Assembly (NCBI RefSeq): GCF_000169175.1
Contig: NZ_AAWS01000021.1
Span: 1 to 64,000, forward strand
From: Microscilla marina ATCC 23134
GTDB lineage: Bacteria > Bacteroidota > Bacteroidia > Cytophagales > Microscillaceae
DNA: 64,000 nt
Direction of reading: 5' to 3'
The position numbers were made by a program, and so were the translations under genes. A model generated the notes under the pieces. It saw nothing but the letters and a program-made list of their open reading frames with translations, searched no databases and was not told the origin of the DNA. Every line of letters begins with the position of its first letter. Position 1 is the stretch's first letter. Below, piece by piece: positions 8,182 to 17,918 of this stretch.

Positions 8182-9234
8182 CTAGTGTAGGAGGGCATTT
8201 TGCTCTTCTACAGTTTTGTTATTAATGCTGTAATCAAAGTCCTCATCTTTTTTCCATAATGTGTACATCATACACAAGAGCTTCCGTTGTACTGCAGTGT
8301 AGCCTTTCATTTTCTCTTTAGTTCTCTCAAAAACCCGGTTGTACAAATTCAGAAAAACACCCTCAACATTTATAGCGTTAAATGCTGGCATACATAAAAT
8401 ACGCCTTATGTGAGCATTTCCCTGTTTTGAAATCTTTGTTTTTCCTTTGCGGGTGCCCGATTCGTTTTCCACAATATCGTACCCGGCATAACTGGTAAGC
8501 TGCTTTTCACTTGTAAATAGCTCAAAACCATTAGTTTCGGCGACAACTACTGCTGCGGTAAGCAAGCCAACCCCATGAATACTGGTTAAATGTTTTATTT
8601 TTTCATGCAGCTTTTCATCTTCTTTGACTGTAGCTTCTATTTGATCATGTGTTTGATCTCGTTGTTTCTCGAGGAACTTAATCTGAGCTTTGAGTTGTTT
8701 GGCAACAAACTTATCAGGGTTATGACTATAATCAAGCGCATGTAAGCGATTCCGACTTTGAGTAAGGTCTTTTTGTATAGTTTCGTGGTGACGGGTAAGA
8801 GAACGTAATGCCTGCATAGAGGAAGATATTGGTTGCCAGGCCCTTAAGTCTTTGACTAGAACCATTTTAGCTAACCCTTGAGCATCTATTTTATCAGTTT
8901 TACTCCGAATCCCTTCGCCCTTCATAAAGTCCTTTGCCTGGCTAGGCAAGGCGACAACAACCTTTACAGATTTGTCATAGAGAAACCACGCCAAATTTTC
9001 ATGATAAACCCCAGTAGCCTCCATTAAGTATTCTATATCTTCACAGTCATGCTTGCCCAAGTGTTTTTGACTCCAGCTCCAATATTTCTCAAAGCCAGAG
9101 GGGGTATTAGAGAACTTGGAACTGGCTAAAACCTTGTATTTCTTTTTACCCTCAAAACCCATGATACAAGCACTAAAATCCGATTTTGCTATGTCCATGC
9201 CCAGACCCATTTGAATGTATGAGTGTTTTTTCAT
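8182..9234 (-). CDS. IS110-family DEDD transposase (recombinase)
   Basis: 350 residues. N-terminal RuvC-like DEDD domain: Asp14 (GMDIAKSDF), Glu72 (LMEATG), Asp114 and Asp117 (KTDKIDAQGLAKM). A coiled-coil stretch follows (about 150-215), then the C-terminal Transposase_20 domain (about 215-310) with IHGVG, SYAGY and KQGNAHIRR; Ser259 in ENESG is at the position expected for the catalytic serine. All key residues are intact, so the protein is probably active. IS110 recombinases are guided by a structured RNA made from the element's own noncoding end. Confidence 0.93.
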   Translation of the reverse strand: MKKHSYIQMGLGMDIAKSDFSACIMGFEGKKKYKVLASSKFSNTPSGFEKYWSWSQKHLGKHDCEDIEYLMEATGVYHENLAWFLYDKSVKVVVALPSQAKDFMKGEGIRSKTDKIDAQGLAKMVLVKDLRAWQPISSSMQALRSLTRHHETIQKDLTQSRNRLHALDYSHNPDKFVAKQLKAQIKFLEKQRDQTHDQIEATVKEDEKLHEKIKHLTSIHGVGLLTAAVVVAETNGFELFTSEKQLTSYAGYDIVENESGTRKGKTKISKQGNAHIRRILCMPAFNAINVEGVFLNLYNRVFERTKEKMKGYTAVQRKLLCMMYTLWKKDEDFDYSINNKTVEEQNALLH

Positions 9235-9339
9235 TTATCCACCATTTAAGTTGAAATTCCCGATTTATCGGGGGAACCATACCATTTATTGAAGCCTATC
9301 TTACTCAATGTTACTTATTAGAACGCGGGCTATAAAACG

Positions 9340-9518
9340 CATTTATGCCTTAGATACTTAATTCTATTTCGGAGTAGAAAAACAGGTAGCATATATCTAC
9401 GAGTCTGTATCTATCGTATGATAGTACTTAGTCCCCTTTATAGAAAAAGAGTTTATTGATCTGTTGACTACCTGTTATTTAGGCTTTTATTGTTAACGTT
9501 ATATTGTACTTTTTTTAT
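9340..9518 (-). ncRNA. Candidate IS110 bridge RNA / structured leader
   Basis: The minus-strand leader upstream of the transposase has a long-range 9-bp stem, AACAGGTAG (complement of 9468-9476) with CTACCTGTT (complement of 9381-9389), enclosing a 78-nt loop that itself contains the hairpin CTATC-ATAC-GATAG (9411-9424). TTCTA/TAGAA and GCAT/ATGC hairpins follow. A TACCTTTG box at 9525-9532 could start it. The position upstream of the recombinase is as in IS110-group bridge RNAs. The 3' boundary is a guess; RNA function is inference. Confidence 0.4.
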
Positions 9519-9524
9519 TTAATA

Positions 9525-9532
9525 CAAAGGTA
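9525..9532 (-). promoter_or_regulatory. -7 box for IS110 leader/transposase transcript
   Basis: The minus strand reads TACCTTTG, an exact TAnnTTTG box, about 290 bp before the transposase start. No clear TTTG is seen at the -33 position. Confidence 0.4.
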
Positions 9533-9821
9533 TAAGTCCCGAACTTGATTTGGGGAAGCGAAATAGTGCTTTACATATTTGGTGTCTGGAGTACTAGTGC
9601 TCCGGGTACTAAATTCCTTTCACACCTTTCGGCTTCTTTTGCCTGCTGACTTCACCTAAAAAAACTCACATAGCTTAGGCTATGCTCGTTTTTTGAAGGT
9701 TTGACAGCCACCAAAATAAACTCGAAATAATGTATAAACTACTTAGTTCCCAAAGCACTAGTATATTTTTATTAAGTACCGAGGTAGAATTAAATATACC
9801 TAATAAGTTACCCTTATTTGT

Positions 9822-9851
9822 AGCACTGATATACATCGGTATCTAAGGACT
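9822..9851. repeat. 30-bp fragment of the dispersed intergenic repeat
   Basis: Matches 39359-39388 with one mismatch (the block with ATCGGTATCTAAGGACT), then diverges. It appears to be a truncated third copy of the repeat seen at 1435-1646 and 39004-39449. The surrounding 9533-9990 contains no gene that I can support. Confidence 0.55.
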
Positions 9852-9990
9852 TATAGCTAATTACTTGTTGCTACTTAAATAAGATGGATGATACTTTACC
9901 CAATTGTTCAAGGTGTTATCTTACATCCACATAAGTGATAAAACCTGTGTGGGTAAACTCTTCTCAAATCATTTATTAAATTAATGTAAA

Positions 9991-10470
9991 ATGACCCCCC
10001 CAAGTATTACAGAAATACCCGAATGTAAACTTATAGGCATGCATACAGACCTGTCGCTGATAGACAACAAAACACAATCACTTTGGCAACAATTTATGCC
10101 GCGCCGTCAGGAAGTACACCAACGGGTAGGGCAAAGTTTTTACTCTATGCAAGTATATGCACCAGGTTTTTCTATGCAAAACTTTACTCCACACACTGTT
10201 TTTACCAAATGGGCAGCGGTAGAAGTAAGTAGCTTTGAAAATGTACCCAAAGGTATGCACGCATTTACATTGCCTTCAGGCAAATACGCTGTTTTTATTC
10301 ATAAAGGACCCGCCAGTGCCTTTAAACCTACTTTTGATTATATTTTTGGCGAGTGGCTGCCTAAATCTGCGTATACACTTGACCAACGCCCACATTTTGA
10401 GCTATTGCCCGAAGGCTACGTACCCACTGACCCCAACGCAGAAGAAGAAGTATGGATACCGATAACGTAA
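9991..10470 (+). CDS. GyrI-like / AraC effector-binding domain protein
   Basis: 159 residues forming a single GyrI-like small-molecule-binding domain (SOUL/effector-binding fold). The start PECKLIGMHTDLSL, the central FTKWAAVEV and PKGMHAFTLPSGKYAVFIHKGP, then the YIFGEWLPKS and PHFELLP segments, match the family's conserved beta-strand order. Such stand-alone domains bind hydrophobic or cationic ligands; some hydrolyse cyclopropanoid compounds or inhibit gyrase. There is no DNA-binding domain. The ligand is unknown. Confidence 0.88.
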   Translation: MTPPSITEIPECKLIGMHTDLSLIDNKTQSLWQQFMPRRQEVHQRVGQSFYSMQVYAPGFSMQNFTPHTVFTKWAAVEVSSFENVPKGMHAFTLPSGKYAVFIHKGPASAFKPTFDYIFGEWLPKSAYTLDQRPHFELLPEGYVPTDPNAEEEVWIPIT

Positions 10471-10741
10471 CTGTTGCTTATATGGGCGTTATTTCCTGAC
10501 GGTAATGCAGTAGAAGTTTGCGGTTTATCGGAGTGATTGCCCTGACTAAAACTATATTCAACACCCAAAAAAAATCCTTGCTGACACGTGTACCCTTGTG
10601 TTTGTCTTGTGCAGATTTTTGTCTTTAAGACCTTCCAACATTGTTGAATTGGCTGGATAATCACACGTGAGGACGCGTCAGCAGGTGATTTGATTCCATT
10701 TTTTTATAGGCTAAAATACTTCACATAAAAAATCATCAGGT

Positions 10742-11056
10742 TTATTTTTTATGCTTGGTGGTATTGAGCACTTGTACATCAGATATAAAACATGCCCCCG
10801 AAAAATAATGTAGTACCTCATCTAAATACTCTAATACTTTAGTGGCTTGTGCTGCTGTACAAACGGTAAAAATGTAGGTGTTCTCAAATACTTTGGCCTT
10901 ACAATTATGGTCTAGTACTCCATTGGCACCTTTGCCCGAAATGTTGCCCACCACAGTATACCCCGGCACGCCTATTTCTTCTAACTGATAAATGACGCTG
11001 TCTAGCTTGACTGCTTCGATTAGAATTTCTATTTTTTTTCTTTGTTCAAACTTCAT
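10742..11056 (-). CDS. sbtB: PII-like regulator SbtB
   Basis: 104 residues with the ferredoxin-like PII fold (KKIEILIEAVKLDSVIYQLEEIGVPGYTVVGNISG, with the T-loop after position 40). It starts 12 bp downstream of the sbtA stop codon. In cyanobacteria SbtB binds adenyl nucleotides and blocks the SbtA bicarbonate transporter at the inner membrane. The C-terminal redox loop with a CGPxGC motif found in cyanobacterial SbtB is absent; only Cys90 is near that region. Regulatory ligand binding may therefore differ. Confidence 0.82.
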   Translation of the reverse strand: MKFEQRKKIEILIEAVKLDSVIYQLEEIGVPGYTVVGNISGKGANGVLDHNCKAKVFENTYIFTVCTAAQATKVLEYLDEVLHYFSGACFISDVQVLNTTKHKK

Positions 11057-11068
11057 CGTATTTTATTT

Positions 11069-12067
11069 TTAAATGAGGTGTATTAAATAAAAGTATAAAG
11101 GGATGCCTACTATTACATTGAATGGAAACACAATACCCAATGACACTGGGATGGTAAAAGCCGGATTAGATTCTGGTATTGCCAGGCGCATAGCAGCGGG
11201 TACTGCTATATAAGATGCACTGGCAGCCAGTATAGTAAACAGAAGGGCGTCGCCTTCGCCAAGAAATAGTAGATGGTTGGACACAAAAATAGCTATTGTA
11301 GCATTGAACACAGGCAGCAATATGCTGAACCCAATGAGAAAGCCTGCCGAACCTTTGAGTGATTTTAGGCGACTAGCAGCTACAATGCCATTGTCAAGTA
11401 AGTAAAAAGTCAGGATGCCTTTAAAAATTGCATCAAAAGGTTTAAAAGCTTTCCAGCCTGCATCTCCGGTAATAATACCAATGATAAGTGCCCCTACCAA
11501 TAATAGCACTGAACCATTGAAAAAAGCATCGTTCAATATTTTACCCCATTTTGGACGTTGGTATACTCCCTTGTTGTTGCCGTTGAGAGTAGCTGTAGCT
11601 TCTTTGCTTTTGAATACTTGAAACAGAATGACACCAATAATAATGGCGGGCGACTCCATCAATGCCATACCTGCCACCATATAGCCTCCATACGAAATTT
11701 TTGCGGACTCTAAAAACGCAATCCCTGTAATAAAAGTAACGGCACTGATAGAACCAAAAGTGGCCGCAATAGCAGCAGCGTTGGCAGTGTCAAATTTGCG
11801 TTTGAGAATAAAAAATGCGTACAAAGGCACAATAGAAGCCATCAAAAAGCAGGTGCCTAAAATTCCGACTATGTTCCACGAAAAACCGTTGTGGTGGAGT
11901 TCATACCCTCCATGAAACCCTATGTCGAGTAATAAATAAAGGGAGAAAAACTTAGAAAGCGCTTTAGGTATTTCAAGATCAGATTTTACCCAAACTGCCA
12001 CCATTCCTAAAAAAAAGAAAAGCACAGGTGGCGATAATATATTGGCAATGGCTAAATGAATATCCAT
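11069..12067 (-). CDS. sbtA: SbtA-type sodium-dependent bicarbonate transporter
   Basis: 332 residues from the ATG at 12067. The longer frame to 12214 adds 49 residues of low-complexity hydrophobic sequence, whereas SbtA proteins begin as here with a short helix and SPPVLFFFLGMVAVWVKSDLEIP. About ten membrane segments, including GFHGGYEL and the second-repeat LLDNGIVAASRL motif typical of the family. It takes up HCO3- together with Na+. Paired with sbtB in one transcript. In a non-phototroph it probably supplies bicarbonate for carboxylases. Confidence 0.85.
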   Translation of the reverse strand: MDIHLAIANILSPPVLFFFLGMVAVWVKSDLEIPKALSKFFSLYLLLDIGFHGGYELHHNGFSWNIVGILGTCFLMASIVPLYAFFILKRKFDTANAAAIAATFGSISAVTFITGIAFLESAKISYGGYMVAGMALMESPAIIIGVILFQVFKSKEATATLNGNNKGVYQRPKWGKILNDAFFNGSVLLLVGALIIGIITGDAGWKAFKPFDAIFKGILTFYLLDNGIVAASRLKSLKGSAGFLIGFSILLPVFNATIAIFVSNHLLFLGEGDALLFTILAASASYIAVPAAMRLAIPESNPAFTIPVSLGIVFPFNVIVGIPLYFYLIHLI

Positions 12068-12344
12068 GATTTTTTTCAGTTTATAAGTGTGAAAGTTTAT
12101 CAGTAGGCTGGTTGAGTTGATGTTTGCCTGAATCCAGCAAAAAAAAAAGCAAAATAAGGTGGTGGTAAGTAGTAGCAAGTAATTAGCTATAAGCGACAAG
12201 TAAGGGTAACTCATTCATAATATGGTTGTTACACCTACTCATTAGGTATATTTAATTCTGCCTTGGTTCTTACAAACAAGCACCTGTACAAAAAGATAGA
12301 TAAATGCTCAATTGATAGGAGCATTCGGAAGGAGTAGTGAGCAG

Positions 12345-12704
12345 TTAGCTACAGTAGATTTTAAGGGAACAATATCGTAGAAATAAGGCAATCTTTTGCC
12401 CTTTTTTATGGCGGTGATGGGCACCTTGCCCTGTGTTGCGTGCACAAAAAGGAATGGGGGTGGACTGCCTTTCTGGCAAATAATATGAATATGCACTCAC
12501 AAAGTCATCACTATTCCCTCCTCCACTGTGTTGTCTTGTGTCTCCTTCTTTAATTATTTTGTTGCCTTTCTGACGCTTTTCTTCCAGCTCTCTTTCCTCA
12601 ATGTTATCTAAAGCCTCTATCCACAGGCAAGGTGCCCCATTCATAATAGGAAGCAAGGTGAAAATGAGCCCTAGTATATATGATATGTACATTTTATGAG
12701 ACAT
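12345..12704 (-). CDS. Small secreted protein of unknown function (paralogue A)
   Basis: 119 residues from the ATG at 12704, which places a signal peptide (about 1-23, ending MNGA) at the start; the ATG at 12731 would add nine unlikely residues. It contains a charged DNIEERELEEK segment, a Gly/Ser/His stretch (HSGGGNSDD) and a hydrophobic end LFLRYCSLKIYC. The gene ending at 12882 shares this order (DNIVKRELEEK, GSGSGDNH, LFLLYCSFKVHC), which supports both as real genes from duplication. No known domain recognised. Confidence 0.55.
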   Translation of the reverse strand: MSHKMYISYILGLIFTLLPIMNGAPCLWIEALDNIEERELEEKRQKGNKIIKEGDTRQHSGGGNSDDFVSAYSYYLPERQSTPIPFCARNTGQGAHHRHKKGQKIALFLRYCSLKIYCS

Positions 12705-12881
12705 GGATGCGTAATTTTGAGCCACACACAAAAGATAAAATCATCGTTGACAATCTTATATATGGCTATAATTGTAGTACCAGTATACCTACACTCGTGT
12801 GTATAGATGCAAGGTACTGTAAATAAAAAAATACAGAGGTTTTGGGAAAGCCCGGTACTGGGCTATGAAACAGAGAAAGAG

Positions 12882-13223
12882 TTAGCAATGTACCTTAAAA
12901 GAACAGTACAATAAAAACAGAGGAAGCGGAGAGGAGTGTTGAGCAATGGTGGTGTAAGCAGGGAGCTTGCAGGTGTTGAACCTTGGTATACCAACCCAAA
13001 GAGTAGGTGCAAAAAATATAGCAGAATGATTATCACCAGAGCCAGACCCTAAAGTTTTAACTTGAGCCTTAACGTCTGCAAGTTGTTCTTTTAGCTTTTC
13101 TTCCAGCTCACGCTTTACAATATTATCTGTGTCTTTTGGCAGCAATGGGTGCAACTCGCTGAATAGAGAAGCAATGATGAGTATAGACCCCAAAAGTGAC
13201 AATATGTGTCTTTTCCTAAGCAT
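12882..13223 (-). CDS. Small secreted protein of unknown function (paralogue B)
   Basis: 113 residues. N-terminal hydrophobic signal (about 7-24), then HPLLPKDTDNIVKRELEEK, a coiled-coil-like stretch, GSGSGDNHSAI and the C-terminal LFLLYCSFKVHC. It lies 180 bp upstream of paralogue A in the same orientation. The two share the charged box and the Cys-containing tail but little between them. Probably exported; function unknown. Confidence 0.55.
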   Translation of the reverse strand: MLRKRHILSLLGSILIIASLFSELHPLLPKDTDNIVKRELEEKLKEQLADVKAQVKTLGSGSGDNHSAIFFAPTLWVGIPRFNTCKLPAYTTIAQHSSPLPLFLLYCSFKVHC

Positions 13224-13875
13224 TGATACAAAGGAACAAGTTTTAATGAGTAACTAAAAGTAGATTAGTTACGGTATTTTGTGATTATAGTTTGTTATAA
13301 ATGTGACTTAAATCACATTTTATTTTTAAGCATAAAAAGTAAACATTCTTTATATGTTTGTCAATATATGGTGGATATTCAAAGAAAATCGCGAGATGAT
13401 AAAGTCAATAGTCCATAGTATTTAGTCGATAGTCCATAGCTGATTCGAGTAAATGTACACCTTGTTAAATGCTGTAAACCAGTATTTTATATTAAGATTG
13501 CGTACTCACTTTATTTTTAAAGGTGTTTCGGTTGTATGCCTAAACACCCAATTAAATAGTTTTTAAATTCATCAATGACTGATAACCAGCAAACAACTTT
13601 GACTAAAATCACTGCGGAGTATTGAAAGTAGAAGCGGCTAAAAAATAAAGCGCCTTGGTGGTTTTTGAAAAATACAAAAAAAGGCAATCACTTATTAACT
13701 CAAGTTACACAGTTTTCTGAAGGTCACGTGTTTCTATTGTTGCGCAATGCGTAGCCCAACCATTTAGCAATAAAGCCATATAACCATCAAAACAAGTAGG
13801 TCTGTGTGGCTTCACTTATTAAATAAAAAATATAAAAGAAGGGGAGAAATTGCAGGGAAGTAAATATTTGAGCAG
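13224..13875. other. AT-rich noncoding gap with a short direct repeat
   Basis: No gene that I can support. A 16-bp direct repeat, AGTC(A/G)ATAGTCCATAG, occurs at 13403-13418 and 13424-13439 with one mismatch and 21-bp periodicity (two helical turns), as a regulator site might. Otherwise nothing recognised. Confidence 0.4.
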
Positions 13876-14223
13876 TTATTTAGACTTGCCCCAGTCTCTT
13901 TGTTCATTGATCGCTTCTTTGGCACGAAAAGCTTTTTCTAAATCTACCTCAAAGTGATTGGCAAGGTCGAATATGTACCCCAATACATCAGCAAACTCTT
14001 CCTCTAATGCTTGTTTTGTAGAAGAGGGCTTTTGGTGTGCTTTGGCTGCTTCCTGATACAAACCACGTTGGTTACGAATGGCTTTGGCAAGTTCGCCTAC
14101 CTCTTCCGAAAAAAGTAGGAATGTCTCTAACGGGTTATTTTTGTTCCAGCCTCGCTCTGTACATACTGCATCCATGTATTGTTGCAAATCGGCCAGAGTA
14201 GGTTTGTCTTTCAGGTGAGCCAT
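13876..14223 (-). CDS. MazG-like nucleotide pyrophosphohydrolase
   Basis: 115 residues, all-alpha NTP-PPase fold. The metal-binding signature ExxE plus ExxD is present as SEEVGELAKAIR (about 39-50) and EEEFADVLGYIFDLAN (about 73-88). Members hydrolyse noncanonical or regulatory NTPs to NMP and pyrophosphate, in the cytoplasm. Size matches the single-domain MazG/iMazG group rather than the two-domain MazG. It stands about 100 bp from atpC and is probably transcribed separately. Confidence 0.87.
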   Translation of the reverse strand: MAHLKDKPTLADLQQYMDAVCTERGWNKNNPLETFLLFSEEVGELAKAIRNQRGLYQEAAKAHQKPSSTKQALEEEFADVLGYIFDLANHFEVDLEKAFRAKEAINEQRDWGKSK

Positions 14224-14321
14224 AGTTTTTAGTAAGTATCTATAAGTGAGGCAAAAGGGCTAAAGCTAAAAATGATGCTACTAAATATGATAGAGCATCA
14301 TTTTTTATATTTTCGGTTTGG

Positions 14322-14588
14322 CTAGGCCTCTACACCTTGTTGAGCATCTTCGATAGACTCAACCAAAACAACTACTTTGTTGTTGAGCACTTCTACTACA
14401 CCACCATCAATGTTAAAGTTTTGGTCTTTGCCGCCTGCTTTCAAACGCATGTTGCCCTTTTTTAGCAAACTGATCATGGCTGCGTGTTGGTCTAGTACTT
14501 CAAACTCTCCACTATTTCCTGGAAAAGTAATGGCTTGTGCTTCTCCTTCAAAAGCAGTTTTGTCAGGAGTGATGATTTTTACTTGCAT
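14322..14588 (-). CDS. atpC: F1F0-ATP synthase epsilon subunit
   Basis: 88 residues covering only the N-terminal beta-sandwich (MQVKIITPDKTAFEGEAQAI, then FPGNSGEFEVLDQHAAMIS and the GGVVEVLNNKVVVL strand). It links the F1 head to the rotor. The C-terminal two-helix domain, which inhibits ATP hydrolysis in many bacteria (family length about 130-140), is missing; the short form is usual in Bacteroidota. Downstream of atpD by about 110 bp with a hairpin between them. Confidence 0.94.
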   Translation of the reverse strand: MQVKIITPDKTAFEGEAQAITFPGNSGEFEVLDQHAAMISLLKKGNMRLKAGGKDQNFNIDGGVVEVLNNKVVVLVESIEDAQQGVEA

Positions 14589-14655
14589 AATTTGACTTTT
14601 TTAGAATAAAGGGAGGTGAGACTCCTGGTGATCAAATGTGCTTTGAAAAATAATG

Positions 14656-14679
14656 AAGGGTGCTCATACAAGCACCCTT
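14656..14679 (-). promoter_or_regulatory. Intergenic hairpin between atpD and atpC
   Basis: AAGGGTGCT and AGCACCCTT form a perfect 9-bp stem with a 6-nt loop. On the transcribed minus strand no continuous T-run follows, so it could be a leaky terminator or an RNA-processing/stability element setting the beta:epsilon ratio (3:1 in the enzyme). Confidence 0.6.
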
Positions 14680-14700
14680 TTAATATGAATATAAGAATGG

Positions 14701-16224
<1,524 letters not shown>

Positions 16225-16282
16225 TTATTTATAAGGTTAAAATTACAATCTAACTAAAAGTTTGAGATAATATATATAGACA

Positions 16283-16313
16283 CAAAACTAATGGATAAAG
16301 CTAGCTTTACCAA
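16283..16313 (-). promoter_or_regulatory. Promoter of atpD-atpC
   Basis: The minus strand reads TTG (16313-16311), 20 nt, then TAGTTTTG (16290-16283), an exact TAnnTTTG box. Transcription would begin near 16276, giving a leader of about 58 nt. Confidence 0.55.
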
Positions 16314-16639
16314 TAGCTATAGGCTTTGTTATATTAATTCAGCCGCAAACTTATAAAAAATAACGTTTCTAAGGTAGATTTTTTGAGCAAATTACCTGCA
16401 ATACCGTCATTATTATAAAAAAATCTTTGGAAGTGCATACTATCCTGCTTGCTTCACCCGTTGCAACACCCTGTTTTGAGCTAATGAGCCTTGGTTTTTG
16501 ACCTAAAAAAGAGTTTGGGCTAAAAATCAACAACTTGACCTTTCATTAGTTAATTTGTATGATGCCTTGATTGCTTCACAATAAAATTGAAAATTGCGGG
16601 CATTATTTCTCATCACCCACAATACTATTATATACACCA

Positions 16640-17563
16640 ATGACTAAACTACTCGCTTTTTTAAGCATTGCACTGTTTATGTTCACTGCTTGTAATGTGA
16701 CCAAATCTGACCAACAAACCCAACATGATACTACGTCGGTAGATAGAATAAGTAAAGTGTTTGATTTGCAAGGACACCGGGGCGCTCGTGGGTTTTACCC
16801 CGAAAACACGCTCCCTGCATTTTTAGAAGCAGTAAACCGCGGAGTGCGCACTATAGAGTTAGATGTAGTAGTAAGCGCCGATAGTCAGTTGGTAGTATCA
16901 CACGAGCCTTTTTTAAATCATACCATATGTTTAGATACTGCGGGCAAAGCTATAGCTGAAGCAGATGAAAAGAAATGGAACATTTACCAAATGACTATGG
17001 CACAGGTACGTAAGTGTGATTGTGGTAGTTTGGGCAATCCTAACTTCAAAGAACAGAAGAAACGCAAAGTATCTAAACCTGCCTTGTCAATTGCTATTCG
17101 TGCTATAGAGGCCTACGTACACAGTCGTGGTATACGCAATGTGTATTATAATATAGAAACCAAGTCGCGCCCCGAATGGGATAGCACTTATCACCCTGCC
17201 CCAACAGTATTTGCCCGTTTGTTGTTCAAAGAGTTGAGTAAATTGAACGTTTTACACCGTGCCTTTATTCAATCGTTTGATATACGTACCCTGCAGGCAT
17301 TCAAAAAGTTGAACCCCCAATCAAAGCTGGTTCTATTGGTAAGCAATAAGTTAAGCTTTGAAGAAAACCTGCAAAAGTTGGGGTTTGCTCCAGCTGTATA
17401 CAGCCCCTATTATCAATTAGTCACTCCTCAATTAATTGCTCAAGCACACGCCCGGCAAATTCAGGTAATTCCCTGGACTGTGAATACACAAGAAACAGCA
17501 GATACACTTAAAAAAATGGGAGTGGACGGTTTAATCACCGACTATCCGGGGCAAATTAAGTAA
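16640..17563 (+). CDS. Lipoprotein glycerophosphodiester phosphodiesterase
   Basis: 307 residues from ATG 16640; the longer frame from 16571 puts 23 residues before an evident lipoprotein signal (hydrophobic core, lipobox FTAC with Cys18). The GDPD domain (about 49-305) shows QGHRGARGFYPENTLPAF, RTIELDVVVS and SHEP, giving the two catalytic histidines and the acidic metal ligands, and ends with PWTVNTQETADTLKKMGVDG and ITDYP. It would hydrolyse glycerophosphodiesters to glycerol-3-phosphate at the envelope. Confidence 0.92.
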   Translation: MTKLLAFLSIALFMFTACNVTKSDQQTQHDTTSVDRISKVFDLQGHRGARGFYPENTLPAFLEAVNRGVRTIELDVVVSADSQLVVSHEPFLNHTICLDTAGKAIAEADEKKWNIYQMTMAQVRKCDCGSLGNPNFKEQKKRKVSKPALSIAIRAIEAYVHSRGIRNVYYNIETKSRPEWDSTYHPAPTVFARLLFKELSKLNVLHRAFIQSFDIRTLQAFKKLNPQSKLVLLVSNKLSFEENLQKLGFAPAVYSPYYQLVTPQLIAQAHARQIQVIPWTVNTQETADTLKKMGVDGLITDYPGQIK

Positions 17564-17918
17564 GCGGATAATTTCCTTCAACAAACACTTTATCTGTTAG
17601 TTGAACAGACATCATCGTAGTTTTTATAAACGCTTGTGGTAGTATTCTGTATTGAAATGACAAGCACACCAAAAGGGCATAGGCAAACATATACATCCGA
17701 AAAAGGGGATGTTTACTTGAATTTTGATAAATTTAGGTAAATATAGATGTAGGGGGCAAAGCACCTACATTTGAACCGTCGTTATATGAACCATTCTTTT
17801 ACTAAGTTCATTGTAGGTCATTTTATCAGAAGAGGCAGCACCATTTGGTAGGTGTTGGTTTATGCTCTGATTATTGCCTGTATGCAATAAGTGCAATTTC
17901 GATAAGAATTATAAAACT
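17564..17918. other. Noncoding gap with a hairpin before the TPR-phosphatase array
   Basis: A 7-bp stem ATGTAGG/CCTACAT (17747-17770) overlaps a TACATTTG box (17766-17773). No -33 match. Otherwise nothing recognised. Confidence 0.35.

Larger units (their letters stand above)
8150..9532 (-). mobile_element. IS110-family insertion sequence (ends approximate)
   Basis: The element holds one transposase gene (8182-9234), a short 3' noncoding end and a long 5' noncoding leader with hairpins. IS110 elements lack clear terminal inverted repeats and target duplications, so the exact ends cannot be read from one copy; the limits given are the 3' hairpin region and the leader promoter. Confidence 0.55.

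Noticed and set aside
10416-10664. 82-codon minus-strand frame after the GyrI-like gene
   Set aside because: It overlaps the 3' end of a real gene by about 55 bp, has no signal or motif, and only loosely resembles the small secreted paralogues at 12.3-13.2 kb.
17766-17773. TACATTTG as promoter of phosphatase copy 1
   Set aside because: It is 146 bp before the start codon, lies inside a hairpin, and has no -33 element at a suitable distance; not strong enough to report as a separate promoter.
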